Source: JBCBSP01 sp964550935 (GTDB lineage: Bacteria > Pseudomonadota > Alphaproteobacteria > Caulobacterales > Maricaulaceae). From it: a stretch of DNA of 64,000 bases. The stretch is from NCBI GenBank assembly GCA_964550935.1, contig CAZKBB010000001.1, positions 1 through 64,000 of the forward strand, written 5' to 3'. The position numbers and the translations under genes are program-made. Every line of letters begins with the position of its first letter. The stretch's first letter is position 1. Below the pieces are notes generated by a model that saw only the letters and a program-made list of their open reading frames with translations, made no database searches and was not told where the DNA came from. Of the stretch, positions 50,758 through 59,503 are shown piece by piece.

Positions 50758-51555
50758 ATGACCGCTGACAACGACGTCCTCCTCGACGCCACCCGCGCCG
50801 GCGTCGCGGTGATCACGCTGAATCGGCCTGACAAGCACAACGCCTTCAACGCCGACGTCATTGCGCGCCTGTCCGACATCTTCGAGACCCTGCGCGCGAG
50901 CACCGACGAGGTGCGCTACGTGGTGCTGCGCGGCGCGGGGCCCAGCTTCTCCGCCGGCGCTGATCTGGAGTGGATGAAGGCCGCCGCCGATTGGACCCAT
51001 GAGGACAATGTCAATGACGCGCTCGGCCTGGCGCGCATGCTCAAGCGCCTGCACGACCTGCCTCAGTTGACCGTGGCGCTGGTGAAGGGCGCGGCGATGG
51101 GCGGCGGCGCCGGCCTGATGGCGGCCTGCGACGTGGCCGTGACGACCCGGCAGGCGAAGATCCGCTTCTCCGAGGTGCGCCTCGGCCTGACCCCGGCGAC
51201 CATTTCGCCGTTCGTGGTCAAGGCGATCGGTCCGCGCTGGGCCAAGGCGTTGTTCGCCACCGGCGAAAGCTTCGACGGCGCGTTCGCCCACCAGATCGGG
51301 CTCGCCCAATACGTCGTGGAGACCGAGGACGAGCTCGACGACATGATGGAGCACCTCGCCAAGCTCGCGTTCCACGCTGCGCCGGGCGCGGTGGCCGACG
51401 CGGTGCGCCTGGTCGACGAGGTGTTCGGCGAGGAGATCGACGACCGGCTCCTGCGCCACACCGCCAAGGCGATCGCCGACCGGCGCGCCAGCGAGGAGGG
51501 CCGCGAGGGCCTTTCCGCCTTCCTGGAGAAGCGCAAGCCCTGGTGGGCGGAGTAG
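50758..51555 (+). CDS. liuC: Methylglutaconyl-CoA hydratase-like crotonase
   Basis: The 265-residue crotonase has VITLNRPDKHNAFNADVIAR, FSAGADLEWMKAAADWTHED and VKGAAMGGGAGLMAACDVAV, then IRFSEVRLGLTPATISPFVV, the region carrying the catalytic Glu of this family. SAGADLxWM and LTPATISPFV are typical of 3-methylglutaconyl-CoA hydratase, which makes HMG-CoA in leucine degradation. Its place directly before the MCC alpha gene supports this. Confidence 0.87.
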   Translation: MTADNDVLLDATRAGVAVITLNRPDKHNAFNADVIARLSDIFETLRASTDEVRYVVLRGAGPSFSAGADLEWMKAAADWTHEDNVNDALGLARMLKRLHDLPQLTVALVKGAAMGGGAGLMAACDVAVTTRQAKIRFSEVRLGLTPATISPFVVKAIGPRWAKALFATGESFDGAFAHQIGLAQYVVETEDELDDMMEHLAKLAFHAAPGAVADAVRLVDEVFGEEIDDRLLRHTAKAIADRRASEEGREGLSAFLEKRKPWWAE

Positions 51556-51668
51556 GGCGACCGCCGCGCCCGCCGGCTGGATGCGTCGAGCCGCCTGTTG
51601 ATGATCATCTCTTTCGTCCACGTCGCCGCGGTGCGCGGCGCGGACGGTGAAGCCGACGGAAAACCCTC

Positions 51669-53675
51669 ATGATCCGCAAGCTCCTCATCGCCAATCGCGG
51701 CGAGATCGCCTGCCGCGTCATCCGCACCGCCAAGCGGCTCGGCGTGGCCACGGTCGCGGTCTACTCCGACGCCGACGCCGCCGCGCCCCACGTGCGCGAG
51801 GCCGACGAGGCGGTGCGGCTGGGACCGGCTCCGGCGCGGGAAAGCTATCTGCGCTCCGATGCGATTCTTGACGCCGCCAAAGCGACCGGCGCGGACGCGA
51901 TCCACCCCGGCTACGGCTTCCTGTCCGAGAACGCCGACTTCGCGCGCGCCTGCGACAAGGCCGGCCTGATCTTCGTCGGCCCGCCGGCGGATGCGATCGA
52001 CGCGATGGGGTTGAAGGACCGTGCGAAAAAGCTGATGGAGGAGGCCGGCGTGCCGGTCACGCCCGGCTATCACGGCGAGGATCAGGACCCCGGCCAACTC
52101 GCCAAGGAGGCCAGCCGGATCGGCTATCCGGTGCTGATCAAGGCCGTCGCCGGCGGCGGCGGTAAGGGCATGCGCCGCGTGGAGGGCGCGAAGGAGTTCC
52201 GCGACGCGCTCGACAGCTGCAAGCGCGAGGCCTCGGCGAGCTTCGGCGACGACCGCGTGCTCATCGAGAAGTACATCGAGAGCCCGCGCCATATCGAGGT
52301 GCAGGTGTTCGGCGATCAGCGCGGGCGCGTCGTCCATTTCTTCGAGCGCGACTGCACGCTGCAGCGCCGCCACCAGAAGGTGATCGAGGAGGCCCCCGCG
52401 CCCGGTATGACGCCGAACGTGCGCGCCGCGATGTGTTCGGCCGCGGTGCGCGCGGCCAAGGCGGTCGGCTATGTCGGCGCGGGCACGGTGGAGTTCATCG
52501 TCGACGGCGCCGGGGCGCTGTCCGAGGACGGCTTCTTCTTCATGGAGATGAACACCCGGCTGCAGGTCGAGCATCCGGTGACCGAGATGATCACCGGTTT
52601 CGACCTGGTGGAGCTGCAGCTGCGCGTGGCGTCGGGCGGATCCGTGCCGGAGCAGGACCGCATCTCCATCGACGGCCACGCAGTCGAGGCCCGGCTCTAC
52701 GCGGAGGATCCCGAAAGCGGCTTTTTGCCCTCCACCGGCCGGCTGGAACGGCTCGACCTGCCGTCGGGGCGGGGTGTGCGCGTGGATTCCGGCGTGGCCG
52801 AGGGCGGGGAGGTGACGCTGCACTACGACCCGATGATCGCGAAGATCATCACCCACGGCGCCACGCGCGCCGAGGCGCTTTCGCGCCTGTCGCGCGCTCT
52901 GCGCGAGGAGACGCGCGTCTGGCCGGTCAAGACCAACGCCGGCTTCCTCGACCGCGCCGCGACCCATCCCGCCTTCACTGAGTTCGCCGTGGACACCCGC
53001 TTCATTGAGCGCGAGCAGGAGGCGCTGGTCCCCGAGGGCGCGCCACGTGAGATGCTGGCGCTCGCCGCGCTCGCCGAGATGGAGGGCGGCCCGTTCGCCG
53101 CTCCGACACGCGCGGGCTGGACCGACCCCTGGTCGGTGCGCTCAGGCTTCCGGCTCAACGCCGATCCGGTGTGCGAGACCGGGTTTCACGAGGATCAAGG
53201 CCGGCGGGCCGTGCGCTTCACCGGCCGGCCCGAGACCGGGGTGAGCGCCGAGATCGACGGCGAGGCGCTGTCGGTCTCAGGCGCGGCGATCAATGGCGAG
53301 CGCATCACTGCGCTGATCGGCGGGGAGCCCTGGTCGGGCGTGTTCGAGCGCCGCCATGAAGGCGTTTTGCTGTTCTGCCGCGGCGCGGCGCGCCTGATGC
53401 GCGCCTACAATCCCGAAGCCGCCGCGGAAGGACTTGAGGCGGGCGCGGCGGTCAAGGCGCCCATGCCCGGCAAGGTGCTGTCGGTGAAGGTCGCCGAGGG
53501 CGACGCCGTCACCAAGGGCCAGACGCTTCTGGTGCTGGAAGCCATGAAGATGGAACACGCGCTCGCCGCCCCGCGCGACGGCGTGGTCGAGACCTTGAGC
53601 GCCAGCGAGGGCGGGCAGGTCGCCGACGGCGACGTACTGGTGCGCCTGGCCGAAGCCGAGGGCGACGCGGCGTAG
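51669..53675 (+). CDS. mccA: Methylcrotonoyl-CoA carboxylase alpha (biotin) subunit
   Basis: The 668-residue protein carries biotin carboxylase (MIRKLLIANRGEIACRVIRT, AVAGGGGKGMRRV, FMEMNTRLQVEHPVTEMITG), a short middle BT region, and a biotinyl domain with LVLEAMKMEHAL, biotin Lys627. EMITGFDLVELQLRVASG and EKYIESPRHIEVQVFGD are MCC-like. With mccB at 46709 it forms the holoenzyme. No hydroxymethylglutaryl-CoA lyase gene is visible downstream in the window. Confidence 0.93.
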   Translation: MIRKLLIANRGEIACRVIRTAKRLGVATVAVYSDADAAAPHVREADEAVRLGPAPARESYLRSDAILDAAKATGADAIHPGYGFLSENADFARACDKAGLIFVGPPADAIDAMGLKDRAKKLMEEAGVPVTPGYHGEDQDPGQLAKEASRIGYPVLIKAVAGGGGKGMRRVEGAKEFRDALDSCKREASASFGDDRVLIEKYIESPRHIEVQVFGDQRGRVVHFFERDCTLQRRHQKVIEEAPAPGMTPNVRAAMCSAAVRAAKAVGYVGAGTVEFIVDGAGALSEDGFFFMEMNTRLQVEHPVTEMITGFDLVELQLRVASGGSVPEQDRISIDGHAVEARLYAEDPESGFLPSTGRLERLDLPSGRGVRVDSGVAEGGEVTLHYDPMIAKIITHGATRAEALSRLSRALREETRVWPVKTNAGFLDRAATHPAFTEFAVDTRFIEREQEALVPEGAPREMLALAALAEMEGGPFAAPTRAGWTDPWSVRSGFRLNADPVCETGFHEDQGRRAVRFTGRPETGVSAEIDGEALSVSGAAINGERITALIGGEPWSGVFERRHEGVLLFCRGAARLMRAYNPEAAAEGLEAGAAVKAPMPGKVLSVKVAEGDAVTKGQTLLVLEAMKMEHALAAPRDGVVETLSASEGGQVADGDVLVRLAEAEGDAA

Positions 53676-53755
53676 GCCCGGTTTGGTGCGCTTCTTGCCG
53701 CTTGCAGTGCGACGAACGCGCAGGGCGTTCCGGATTGCGACGGCGGAGGCCCCCG

Positions 53756-54694
53756 ATGACCGATCCTGTTCTGACCGACTGGTGCGAAGACAAGCGCGCT
53801 GAGTTTCGCAGCGGCGTCATCACGGCGCGCCACCGCCTGCATCGTGATCCGGCGTTTTCGAACGAAGCTCTGGCCGAACTCATCGAGCGTCATCCGCGCG
53901 AACTGTGCGACTTCTGCACGATGGGCGACGACCCGGCCGACCGCGACAGCTGGCGCGCCGGCGATCCGGGCGATCTGGACGGCGAGACGCTGATCGAGGC
54001 GGTGCGCAACGGCAAGCTCTGGATCCATCTGCGCGAGGCGATGAATGTCGACCCGGTCTACAAGCCGCTGTTCGACAGGCTGTTCTCTCAGCTGCGCACG
54101 CTCAATCCGGGCTATCGCCCCGTGCGCGCCTACGCCGGGATTTTGATCTCGAGCCCAGGCGCTCAGGTCTTCTACCACGCCGACGTGTCGGAGACCTTCC
54201 TGCTGCACGTGAAGGGCCGCAAGCGCTTCCGCATCTATCCGCCGAACGCGCCCTACGTGACCGATGAGGCGCTTGAGGCGATCCTGCACATGGATCAGAC
54301 CGAAGACATTCCCTATGACCCGGCCTGGGACGCCGACGCCGCCCAGATCGATCTCGGACCGGGCGACATGGCCGCCTGGCCGCTGCACGCGCCGCACCGG
54401 GTGGAAAATCTCGACGGGCTGAACGTGTCGATCGCGTGCGAGGTCGTGACGCGTCAGAGCGTTCTGAAAAACGCGGTTCTGCACGCCAACGGCGCGCTGC
54501 GCCGGGCGGGCTTCACCCCGCGCTCCACGCGCGCCGACGGTGTTCCGGCCTACGCCAAGCTGGCGCTGTCGAAAGGCGTCAAGGCGGCGCGCAAGGTGTT
54601 TGCACTCAGCGCCCGGCCGATGCCGAAGAGCGAGACCACGTTCGACGTGGACCCGGACGCGCAGACGGGTTTTCGCGACCGCGCGGCGGCCTGA
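53756..54694 (+). CDS. Cupin-like (JmjC-type) 2-oxoglutarate oxygenase family protein
   Basis: The 312-residue protein has a double-stranded beta-helix core with QVFYHADVSETFLLHVKGRK (HxD iron pair) and DMAAWPLHAPHRVENLDGLN (distal His). LHVKGRKRFRIYPPN is the usual second strand of the JmjC/cupin-like group. The basic C-terminal region (about 240-312) has no recognised domain. It may hydroxylate a protein or small-molecule side chain; the substrate is unknown. Confidence 0.8.
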   Translation: MTDPVLTDWCEDKRAEFRSGVITARHRLHRDPAFSNEALAELIERHPRELCDFCTMGDDPADRDSWRAGDPGDLDGETLIEAVRNGKLWIHLREAMNVDPVYKPLFDRLFSQLRTLNPGYRPVRAYAGILISSPGAQVFYHADVSETFLLHVKGRKRFRIYPPNAPYVTDEALEAILHMDQTEDIPYDPAWDADAAQIDLGPGDMAAWPLHAPHRVENLDGLNVSIACEVVTRQSVLKNAVLHANGALRRAGFTPRSTRADGVPAYAKLALSKGVKAARKVFALSARPMPKSETTFDVDPDAQTGFRDRAAA

Positions 54695-54738
54695 CCGACG
54701 CTTTGACGCCAGACCGGAGTCGGCCTAACTGAAGCGTA

Positions 54739-55158
54739 ATGGCGCTTCATCTCATCAAGCTGTGTGTCGGGGCCGAGACAATCGAGGATCTCGAGGCCTG
54801 GCGCGACAAGATCGCGCCCGACCGCGCGCCCATGCCCCACGTCACGCGCATGTTCCCCAAGCGCGGCGATGCGCTGCTGGACGGCGGCTCGCTCTACTGG
54901 GTGATCAAACGGGTCATTCAGGTCCGCCAGCGCATCCTCGATCTGGAGGAGGTGCGCGGCGAGGACGGCGTGAAGCGCTGCCGCATCTGGCTGGAGAACG
55001 AGCTGGTCGCGACCGCGCCGCGCCCGAAAAAGCCGTTTCAGGGCTGGCGCTATCTGCGCCCCGAAGAGGCGCCGGCGGATCTGGGCGAGGGGGCGTCCGG
55101 GGGTGAGGACCTGCCGCCGGACCTGCGCCGCAAACTGATCGAGATCGGCGCCTGGTGA
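54739..55158 (+). CDS. DUF1489 protein
   Basis: The 139-residue protein starts MALHLIKLCVGAETIEDLEA and has GGSLYWVIKRVIQVRQRILD and RPKKPFQGWRYLRPEEAPAD, all diagnostic of DUF1489, an alphaproteobacterial family of unknown function. It converges with panC with only 4 bp between the stops. Confidence 0.88.
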   Translation: MALHLIKLCVGAETIEDLEAWRDKIAPDRAPMPHVTRMFPKRGDALLDGGSLYWVIKRVIQVRQRILDLEEVRGEDGVKRCRIWLENELVATAPRPKKPFQGWRYLRPEEAPADLGEGASGGEDLPPDLRRKLIEIGAW

Positions 55159-55162
55159 CGCG

Positions 55163-56032
55163 TCACGCCGGCGGAGTCGCTTGGCGGTTGTCGATCAGGC
55201 GCACCGCGCCGAGCCGCACCGCGCCGAGCGCGCGCGCGGGCCGGTCCAGCCGGCCCGGTCTAACGGCCGCCAGCGTGTCCGCATCGCGAAGCTCCACGTA
55301 GTCGACCGCATCGAAAGCCTCTGCGGCTTCGGCGCGCGCGGACGAGAGCGCGTCCTCCACCGCCGTGTCGCGCCCCACCGCCTCACACAGTCGCGCCAGG
55401 ATCGCATTTAACGCGCCCGCCCGCGCGCGCGCGGGTTCGTCCAGATAGGCGTTGCGTGAGGACAGGGCGAGACCGTCCGCCTCGCGCAGGGTTTCGCCTG
55501 CAATGATCTCCACGCCGAGATCGAGATCGTCGGTCATTCTGCGGATGACCAGGAGCTGCTGATAATCCTTCTCTCCGAACACCGCGATGTCGGGTCGGAC
55601 CTGGTTGAACAGCTTTGAGACCACCGTGGCGACGCCCGCGAAGAAGTGTGGGCGGGCGGCGCTCTCAAGACCCTCGGCCGGGCCTGAGACCCTCACCGCC
55701 GTGGCGAAGCCGTCCGGGTACATCTCTTCAGCGCTTGGCGCGTAGAGCAGCTGACAGCCGGCTCCGGCGAGCTTGGCGGCGTCAGTCTCCAGCGTGCGCG
55801 GATAAGTCTGGAAGTCCTCGCCCGGCGCAAATTGGGTCGGATTGACGAATATGCTCGCCACCACGCGGTCGGCCTTGGCGACTGCGGTTTCGATAAGGGA
55901 GACATGGCCGGCGTGCAGCGCGCCCATCGTGGGGACGAGTCCGATGGTGAGCCCCTCGGCGCGCCAGGCCTGGACCTGGGCGCGAAGCGCGGCTCGGCTT
56001 GCGACGGCGGGCAGGGGGAGGGTGTCGAGCAT
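55163..56032 (-). CDS. panC: Pantoate-beta-alanine ligase
   Basis: PanC joins pantoate and beta-alanine with ATP to make pantothenate for CoA. The 289-residue protein has VPTMGALHAGHVSLIETA (HIGH-type nucleotide motif), VASIFVNPTQFAPGEDFQTY, VFGEKDYQQLLVIRRM and LALSSRNAYL, the complete family set. panB and panD are not in the window. Confidence 0.94.
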   Translation of the reverse strand: MLDTLPLPAVASRAALRAQVQAWRAEGLTIGLVPTMGALHAGHVSLIETAVAKADRVVASIFVNPTQFAPGEDFQTYPRTLETDAAKLAGAGCQLLYAPSAEEMYPDGFATAVRVSGPAEGLESAARPHFFAGVATVVSKLFNQVRPDIAVFGEKDYQQLLVIRRMTDDLDLGVEIIAGETLREADGLALSSRNAYLDEPARARAGALNAILARLCEAVGRDTAVEDALSSARAEAAEAFDAVDYVELRDADTLAAVRPGRLDRPARALGAVRLGAVRLIDNRQATPPA

Positions 56033-56117
56033 GGCGGCGTCCGGGATCGGGGATCGGGCGGACGCTGTGATAGACGCTCACACGCAGCGCGCAAGCGCGC
56101 GACTCGTGCTAGCGAAA

Positions 56118-56663
56118 ATGACCATGCGCCGTCTCGCTTTGATCCCGCTCTGCCTCATCGCTTCGGCTTGCGTCAGCTTCGGCGACGAGCCTGCGCCTAC
56201 GCCGGGCGCGGCTCAGGCCGTGCGCCTGGCCGAAGCGCTGAACGTCGCCGCGCGCGAGAACCCGGCGCGCCTTGAGCGCGCCCGCGGTGAAATGGACGCG
56301 CTTGAAGCTGCGCTCGACGGCCGGTCTCAGCGCGCAACTGCGCCGCCGCCGCCGCCCGCGCCTCCGCCGTCGGCGCCGGCCATGGGCGATGCGGCGAGCC
56401 TTCTGAGCGCGGTTCACCTGGCGAGCTATCGCGAGCGTGAAAACGCGGTGTCCGGCTGGTCCGAGCTGCAAGCCGCGCACGCCTCGCTCTCCGGGCTTCA
56501 GGCCCGGCTCCATGAAGTCGCCCTGCCGGATCGCGGCGTGTTCTTGCGTTTGAAAGCCGGGCCGTTCGACAGCCCGGGCGAGGCGGCCTCGGCGTGCGAA
56601 CCGCTGGCGGCGGCGGGCGAATACTGCGAACCGAGCGATTTCACCGGCCGAGCCTTGCGATAA
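56118..56663 (+). CDS. Lipoprotein with SPOR-like C-terminus
   Basis: The 181-residue protein has a lipoprotein signal (MTMRRLALIPLCLIASACVS, lipobox SAC), a helical segment, a proline-rich hinge (about residues 74-88), and a C-terminal part with FLRLKAGPFDSPGEAASACEPLAAAG that resembles a SPOR peptidoglycan-binding domain (G-x-F-x-S-x-x-x-A). It is encoded just before mipZ, consistent with a division-site role, but this is inferred. A second ATG at 56124 is possible. Confidence 0.68.
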   Translation: MTMRRLALIPLCLIASACVSFGDEPAPTPGAAQAVRLAEALNVAARENPARLERARGEMDALEAALDGRSQRATAPPPPPAPPPSAPAMGDAASLLSAVHLASYRERENAVSGWSELQAAHASLSGLQARLHEVALPDRGVFLRLKAGPFDSPGEAASACEPLAAAGEYCEPSDFTGRALR

Positions 56664-56752
56664 CGCTGCCGGATTCTTGCCCTGACGATGAAAAGGCGTG
56701 CTAAACGGCGGTGTTGTCCGACAAGGGCCGCTGGAGCCGTTTTCGAAGCGCC

Positions 56753-57640
56753 ATGAACCAGCCCTCCTGGCTCAAGATCCCAGACCGCGAACCGGCCGCG
56801 CCGCGCAAGGACGGCGGCGGCGCCCACGTGATCGTGGTGGGCAACGAGAAAGGCGGAGCGGGCAAGTCCACCGTCGCGATTCATCTCGCTGTTGCGCTGA
56901 TGCGCATGGAGCGTCGCGTCGGCGTGATCGATCTTGATCTCAGACAGGCCTCCTTGTCGCGCTATCTGCAGAACCGCCGAGGTTGGTCCGAGCGCAACGG
57001 CGTGGGGCTGCCCTTTCCCGAAGAGATTCGACTCGAACCCAGTCGCTTGCGGGACCTGGACGCGGTGGAAGCCGAAGAGCGCGCGGCTTTTGACGCCGCG
57101 CTCGCCAGCCTGAAGCCGCGCTGCGACTTCATCGTGATCGATGCGCCGGGCCACGACACGTTGTTTTCGCGCTTGGCTCACGCCCACGCCGATACGATCC
57201 TGACGCCGGTCAACGACAGCTTCGTCGATTTCGACCTGCTCGCCAGCGTCGACCCGAAGACGTTCGAGGTGGAGCGCCCGAGCCTCTACACGGAGATGGT
57301 GTGGGAGGCGCGCAAGCAGAAGGCGGCCGTCCAGAAGCGCTCCATCGACTGGGTCGTCATGCGCACTCGCATCTCCACGCTGGACGCGCGCAACAAGCGC
57401 CGCGTCGGCGAGGGATTGAAAGCGCTCTCCAAACGCGTGGGTTTTCGTATCGCGCCGGGCTTTTCAGAGCGCGTGATCTATCGTGAGCTGTTTCCCACAG
57501 GACTGACCCTGCTCGATCTGACCGCGAGCGGCTCACAGGTTCAGTTCACAATGAGCCATGTCGCGGCGCGCCAAGAGCTGCGCGATCTGGTGATCGTTCT
57601 TAAGCTGCCCCAGCTCGCCGGGGCGGAGTTGACCTTCTAG
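56753..57640 (+). CDS. mipZ: MipZ-like division-plane positioning ATPase
   Basis: MipZ is a ParA/MinD-type ATPase that binds ParB near the poles and inhibits FtsZ, so the ring forms at midcell. The 295-residue protein has the deviant Walker A VIVVGNEKGGAGKSTVAIHL, then VIDLDLRQASLSRYLQNRRG, NDSFVDFDLLASVDPKTFEV and RVIYRELFPTGLTLLDLT, all specific to MipZ rather than ParA. It has about 15-20 extra N-terminal residues relative to the Caulobacter protein. ATG 56753 is preferred to the upstream alternative at 56711. Confidence 0.93.
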   Translation: MNQPSWLKIPDREPAAPRKDGGGAHVIVVGNEKGGAGKSTVAIHLAVALMRMERRVGVIDLDLRQASLSRYLQNRRGWSERNGVGLPFPEEIRLEPSRLRDLDAVEAEERAAFDAALASLKPRCDFIVIDAPGHDTLFSRLAHAHADTILTPVNDSFVDFDLLASVDPKTFEVERPSLYTEMVWEARKQKAAVQKRSIDWVVMRTRISTLDARNKRRVGEGLKALSKRVGFRIAPGFSERVIYRELFPTGLTLLDLTASGSQVQFTMSHVAARQELRDLVIVLKLPQLAGAELTF

Positions 57641-57657
57641 GAGGCGCAAAGCGCGCG

Positions 57658-58116
57658 ATGGGCATCCTGTTCGGCGCACTCGCCACGATCGGCGCTCTGG
57701 TCTTCCTCGCCTGGACCTTCTCGCGCATGAAGACCGAAAGCGCGGCCCAGGCCCTTCGCGTCACGCTGGGCGTGCTGGGCGTCGTCCTTGGCGGGTTGCT
57801 CACCATTCGCGGGCTCGCTGTGGCGGGTATCCCTCTGATCGGCGCGGCGCTGGGACTTCTGGGCGTCGCGCTGCGGGGCGGGAAGAAAACCGCGGGCGGC
57901 GCCGGAAGCGGTCGGGGTCAGCGCCGGGCCGCCTCGAGCGCCATGACCGAGGCCGAGGCGCGCCAGGTGCTCAATATCGGCCCCGACGCCGGCGAGGACG
58001 ACATCCGCCGCGCCCACCGCGAGATGATGAAGAAGGTCCATCCGGACGCAGGCGGCTCGGCCGACCTCGCCCGGCGTGTCCAGGAGGCGCGCGAGGTTCT
58101 GTTGAAGAAGCGCTAG
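57658..58116 (+). CDS. Membrane-anchored J-domain protein
   Basis: The 152-residue protein has two or three N-terminal hydrophobic segments (GALATIGALVFLAWTFSRM, LGVLGVVLGGLLTIRGLAVA), a glycine-rich linker and a C-terminal J domain (AEARQVLNIGPDAGEDDIRR, MMKKVHPDAGG with the HPD motif). This arrangement resembles TIM14/Pam18-type DnaJ proteins and should recruit DnaK to the membrane. It is 17 bp after mipZ. Confidence 0.85.
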   Translation: MGILFGALATIGALVFLAWTFSRMKTESAAQALRVTLGVLGVVLGGLLTIRGLAVAGIPLIGAALGLLGVALRGGKKTAGGAGSGRGQRRAASSAMTEAEARQVLNIGPDAGEDDIRRAHREMMKKVHPDAGGSADLARRVQEAREVLLKKR

Positions 58117-58138
58117 GCGCGCTCGCAGCGGAACCCTG

Positions 58139-59356
58139 TCAGGCGTCCGGGCTGAGCGCCACGCACGTCTCGCCGCGCTCGGACAGGCGGCGGCAGGCCG
58201 AACGCGCGGCGTCCTGATCGAGCGCTGTGAAGCGCGCACGCCAGAGCGCGCGACCGGCCGCGTCGACCCGGGCGGTCATCGCGCGCGCCGCGGCGAGTTC
58301 GGGCGTGTCCAGCGCCGCGATGCTTTCGAGGCGCGCTTCGGCGGCGGCCTGCGAGGAGAACGCGCCGACCTGGACCGACCAGCCCGCGGCATGCCGCGCT
58401 GGGTCGTCAAAGGCGATTTGAGCCGGCGCCGCACCCGCGCTCGAGCCCATAGCCGTCGGGCCCGCCAGGCCGGAGAGCTCGGCGGTGAGCAGCTCCTGTT
58501 CACGGATCGGGTTGAGGCGCGGCGCATCCAGCGAAGCGAGCGCCATGCCGGTTTCGCGCGCGTCCAGGGCGGCGAAGGCGGCGTCGACGAGCTCCTCGGC
58601 GTGGGCGTCGCGCACCGACGCGGTCGCCCCGCCCATCACGACCGTGACGATGCGGCGATCATCGCGCTCGGCTGACACCGCGACATTGAAGCCCGAGGCG
58701 CGGATATAGCCGGTTTTCAGCCCGTCGACCCCGTCCACCCGGCCGACCAGCGTATTGTGGCTTGTGAACCGACGCCCGCGCCAGCTTACGCTCTGGTCGT
58801 CGAAAACGTGGAAATGCTCTGGAAAGTCCCGCTTCAACGCGACGGCGAGGGCGGCCATATCGCGCGCCGTGGTGCGCTGGTTGCGATTGGGCAGGCCCGA
58901 AGCGTTTTTGAATGTCGTCGCCTCGAGACCGAGCGCGGCCGCGCGGGTCGTCATGGCTTCGGCGAACTCGGCTTCGCTTCCGGCAAGGTGCTCGGCGACG
59001 GCCACCGCGACGTCATTGGCGCTTCGCACCACAAGGGCGCGGATCGCAGTTTCGACCGGCAGGCGGTCGCCCTCGCGAAGTCCAAGCTTTGATTCAGGCC
59101 TGGAGGCGGCCTCGCGAGAGGCGGTGATCTCGTCATCGAGCGCCAGCTCGCCCTGCTCGATCGCCTCGAAGACCATGTAGAGCGTCATCATCTTGGTCAG
59201 CGAGGCGGGATAGCGCGGCGCATCGGCGCGCCGGGCATGGAGCACCTCGCCGGTCTCGGCGTCGGCGACGAAAGCGGCGTAGCGCTGCGAGGCCTCGACC
59301 GGGGCGGCGAGGCCGACACCGACAAGCAGCGCGAGCAGGGCGAAGCGGACCGACAT
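58139..59356 (-). CDS. D-alanyl-D-alanine carboxypeptidase with SPOR domain
   Basis: The 405-residue penicillin-binding protein trims or edits peptidoglycan stem peptides. It has a signal peptide (1-23), then Ser52/Lys55 (ASLTKMM), Ser112-Ala-Asn114 (SAN) and Lys214-Thr-Gly (KTG), the full SxxK-SxN-KTG set. The C-terminal part (about 325-405) has WSVQVGAFSSQAAAEARLES, a SPOR domain that would target it to division-site glycan. It converges with the J-domain gene. Confidence 0.92.
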   Translation of the reverse strand: MSVRFALLALLVGVGLAAPVEASQRYAAFVADAETGEVLHARRADAPRYPASLTKMMTLYMVFEAIEQGELALDDEITASREAASRPESKLGLREGDRLPVETAIRALVVRSANDVAVAVAEHLAGSEAEFAEAMTTRAAALGLEATTFKNASGLPNRNQRTTARDMAALAVALKRDFPEHFHVFDDQSVSWRGRRFTSHNTLVGRVDGVDGLKTGYIRASGFNVAVSAERDDRRIVTVVMGGATASVRDAHAEELVDAAFAALDARETGMALASLDAPRLNPIREQELLTAELSGLAGPTAMGSSAGAAPAQIAFDDPARHAAGWSVQVGAFSSQAAAEARLESIAALDTPELAAARAMTARVDAAGRALWRARFTALDQDAARSACRRLSERGETCVALSPDA

Positions 59357-59503
59357 GAACGCGATCCTTCCCGATACCGGTTATGGCCGCGTTAACTTCG
59401 CGTCCATTCAGGCTTTTTGTGCGCCGCAACATTTTCGTTGACAAACGCCCTCTCGACCGCCATTTTTGCTGCGGTTGCGAAGAGCGGCCGAAAGGATGAA
59501 CTG

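Noticed and set aside
51063..52967. 634-residue minus-strand open frame opposite liuC and mccA
   Set aside because: It mirrors two well-supported genes and is low-complexity with no motif, so it is a codon-bias shadow.
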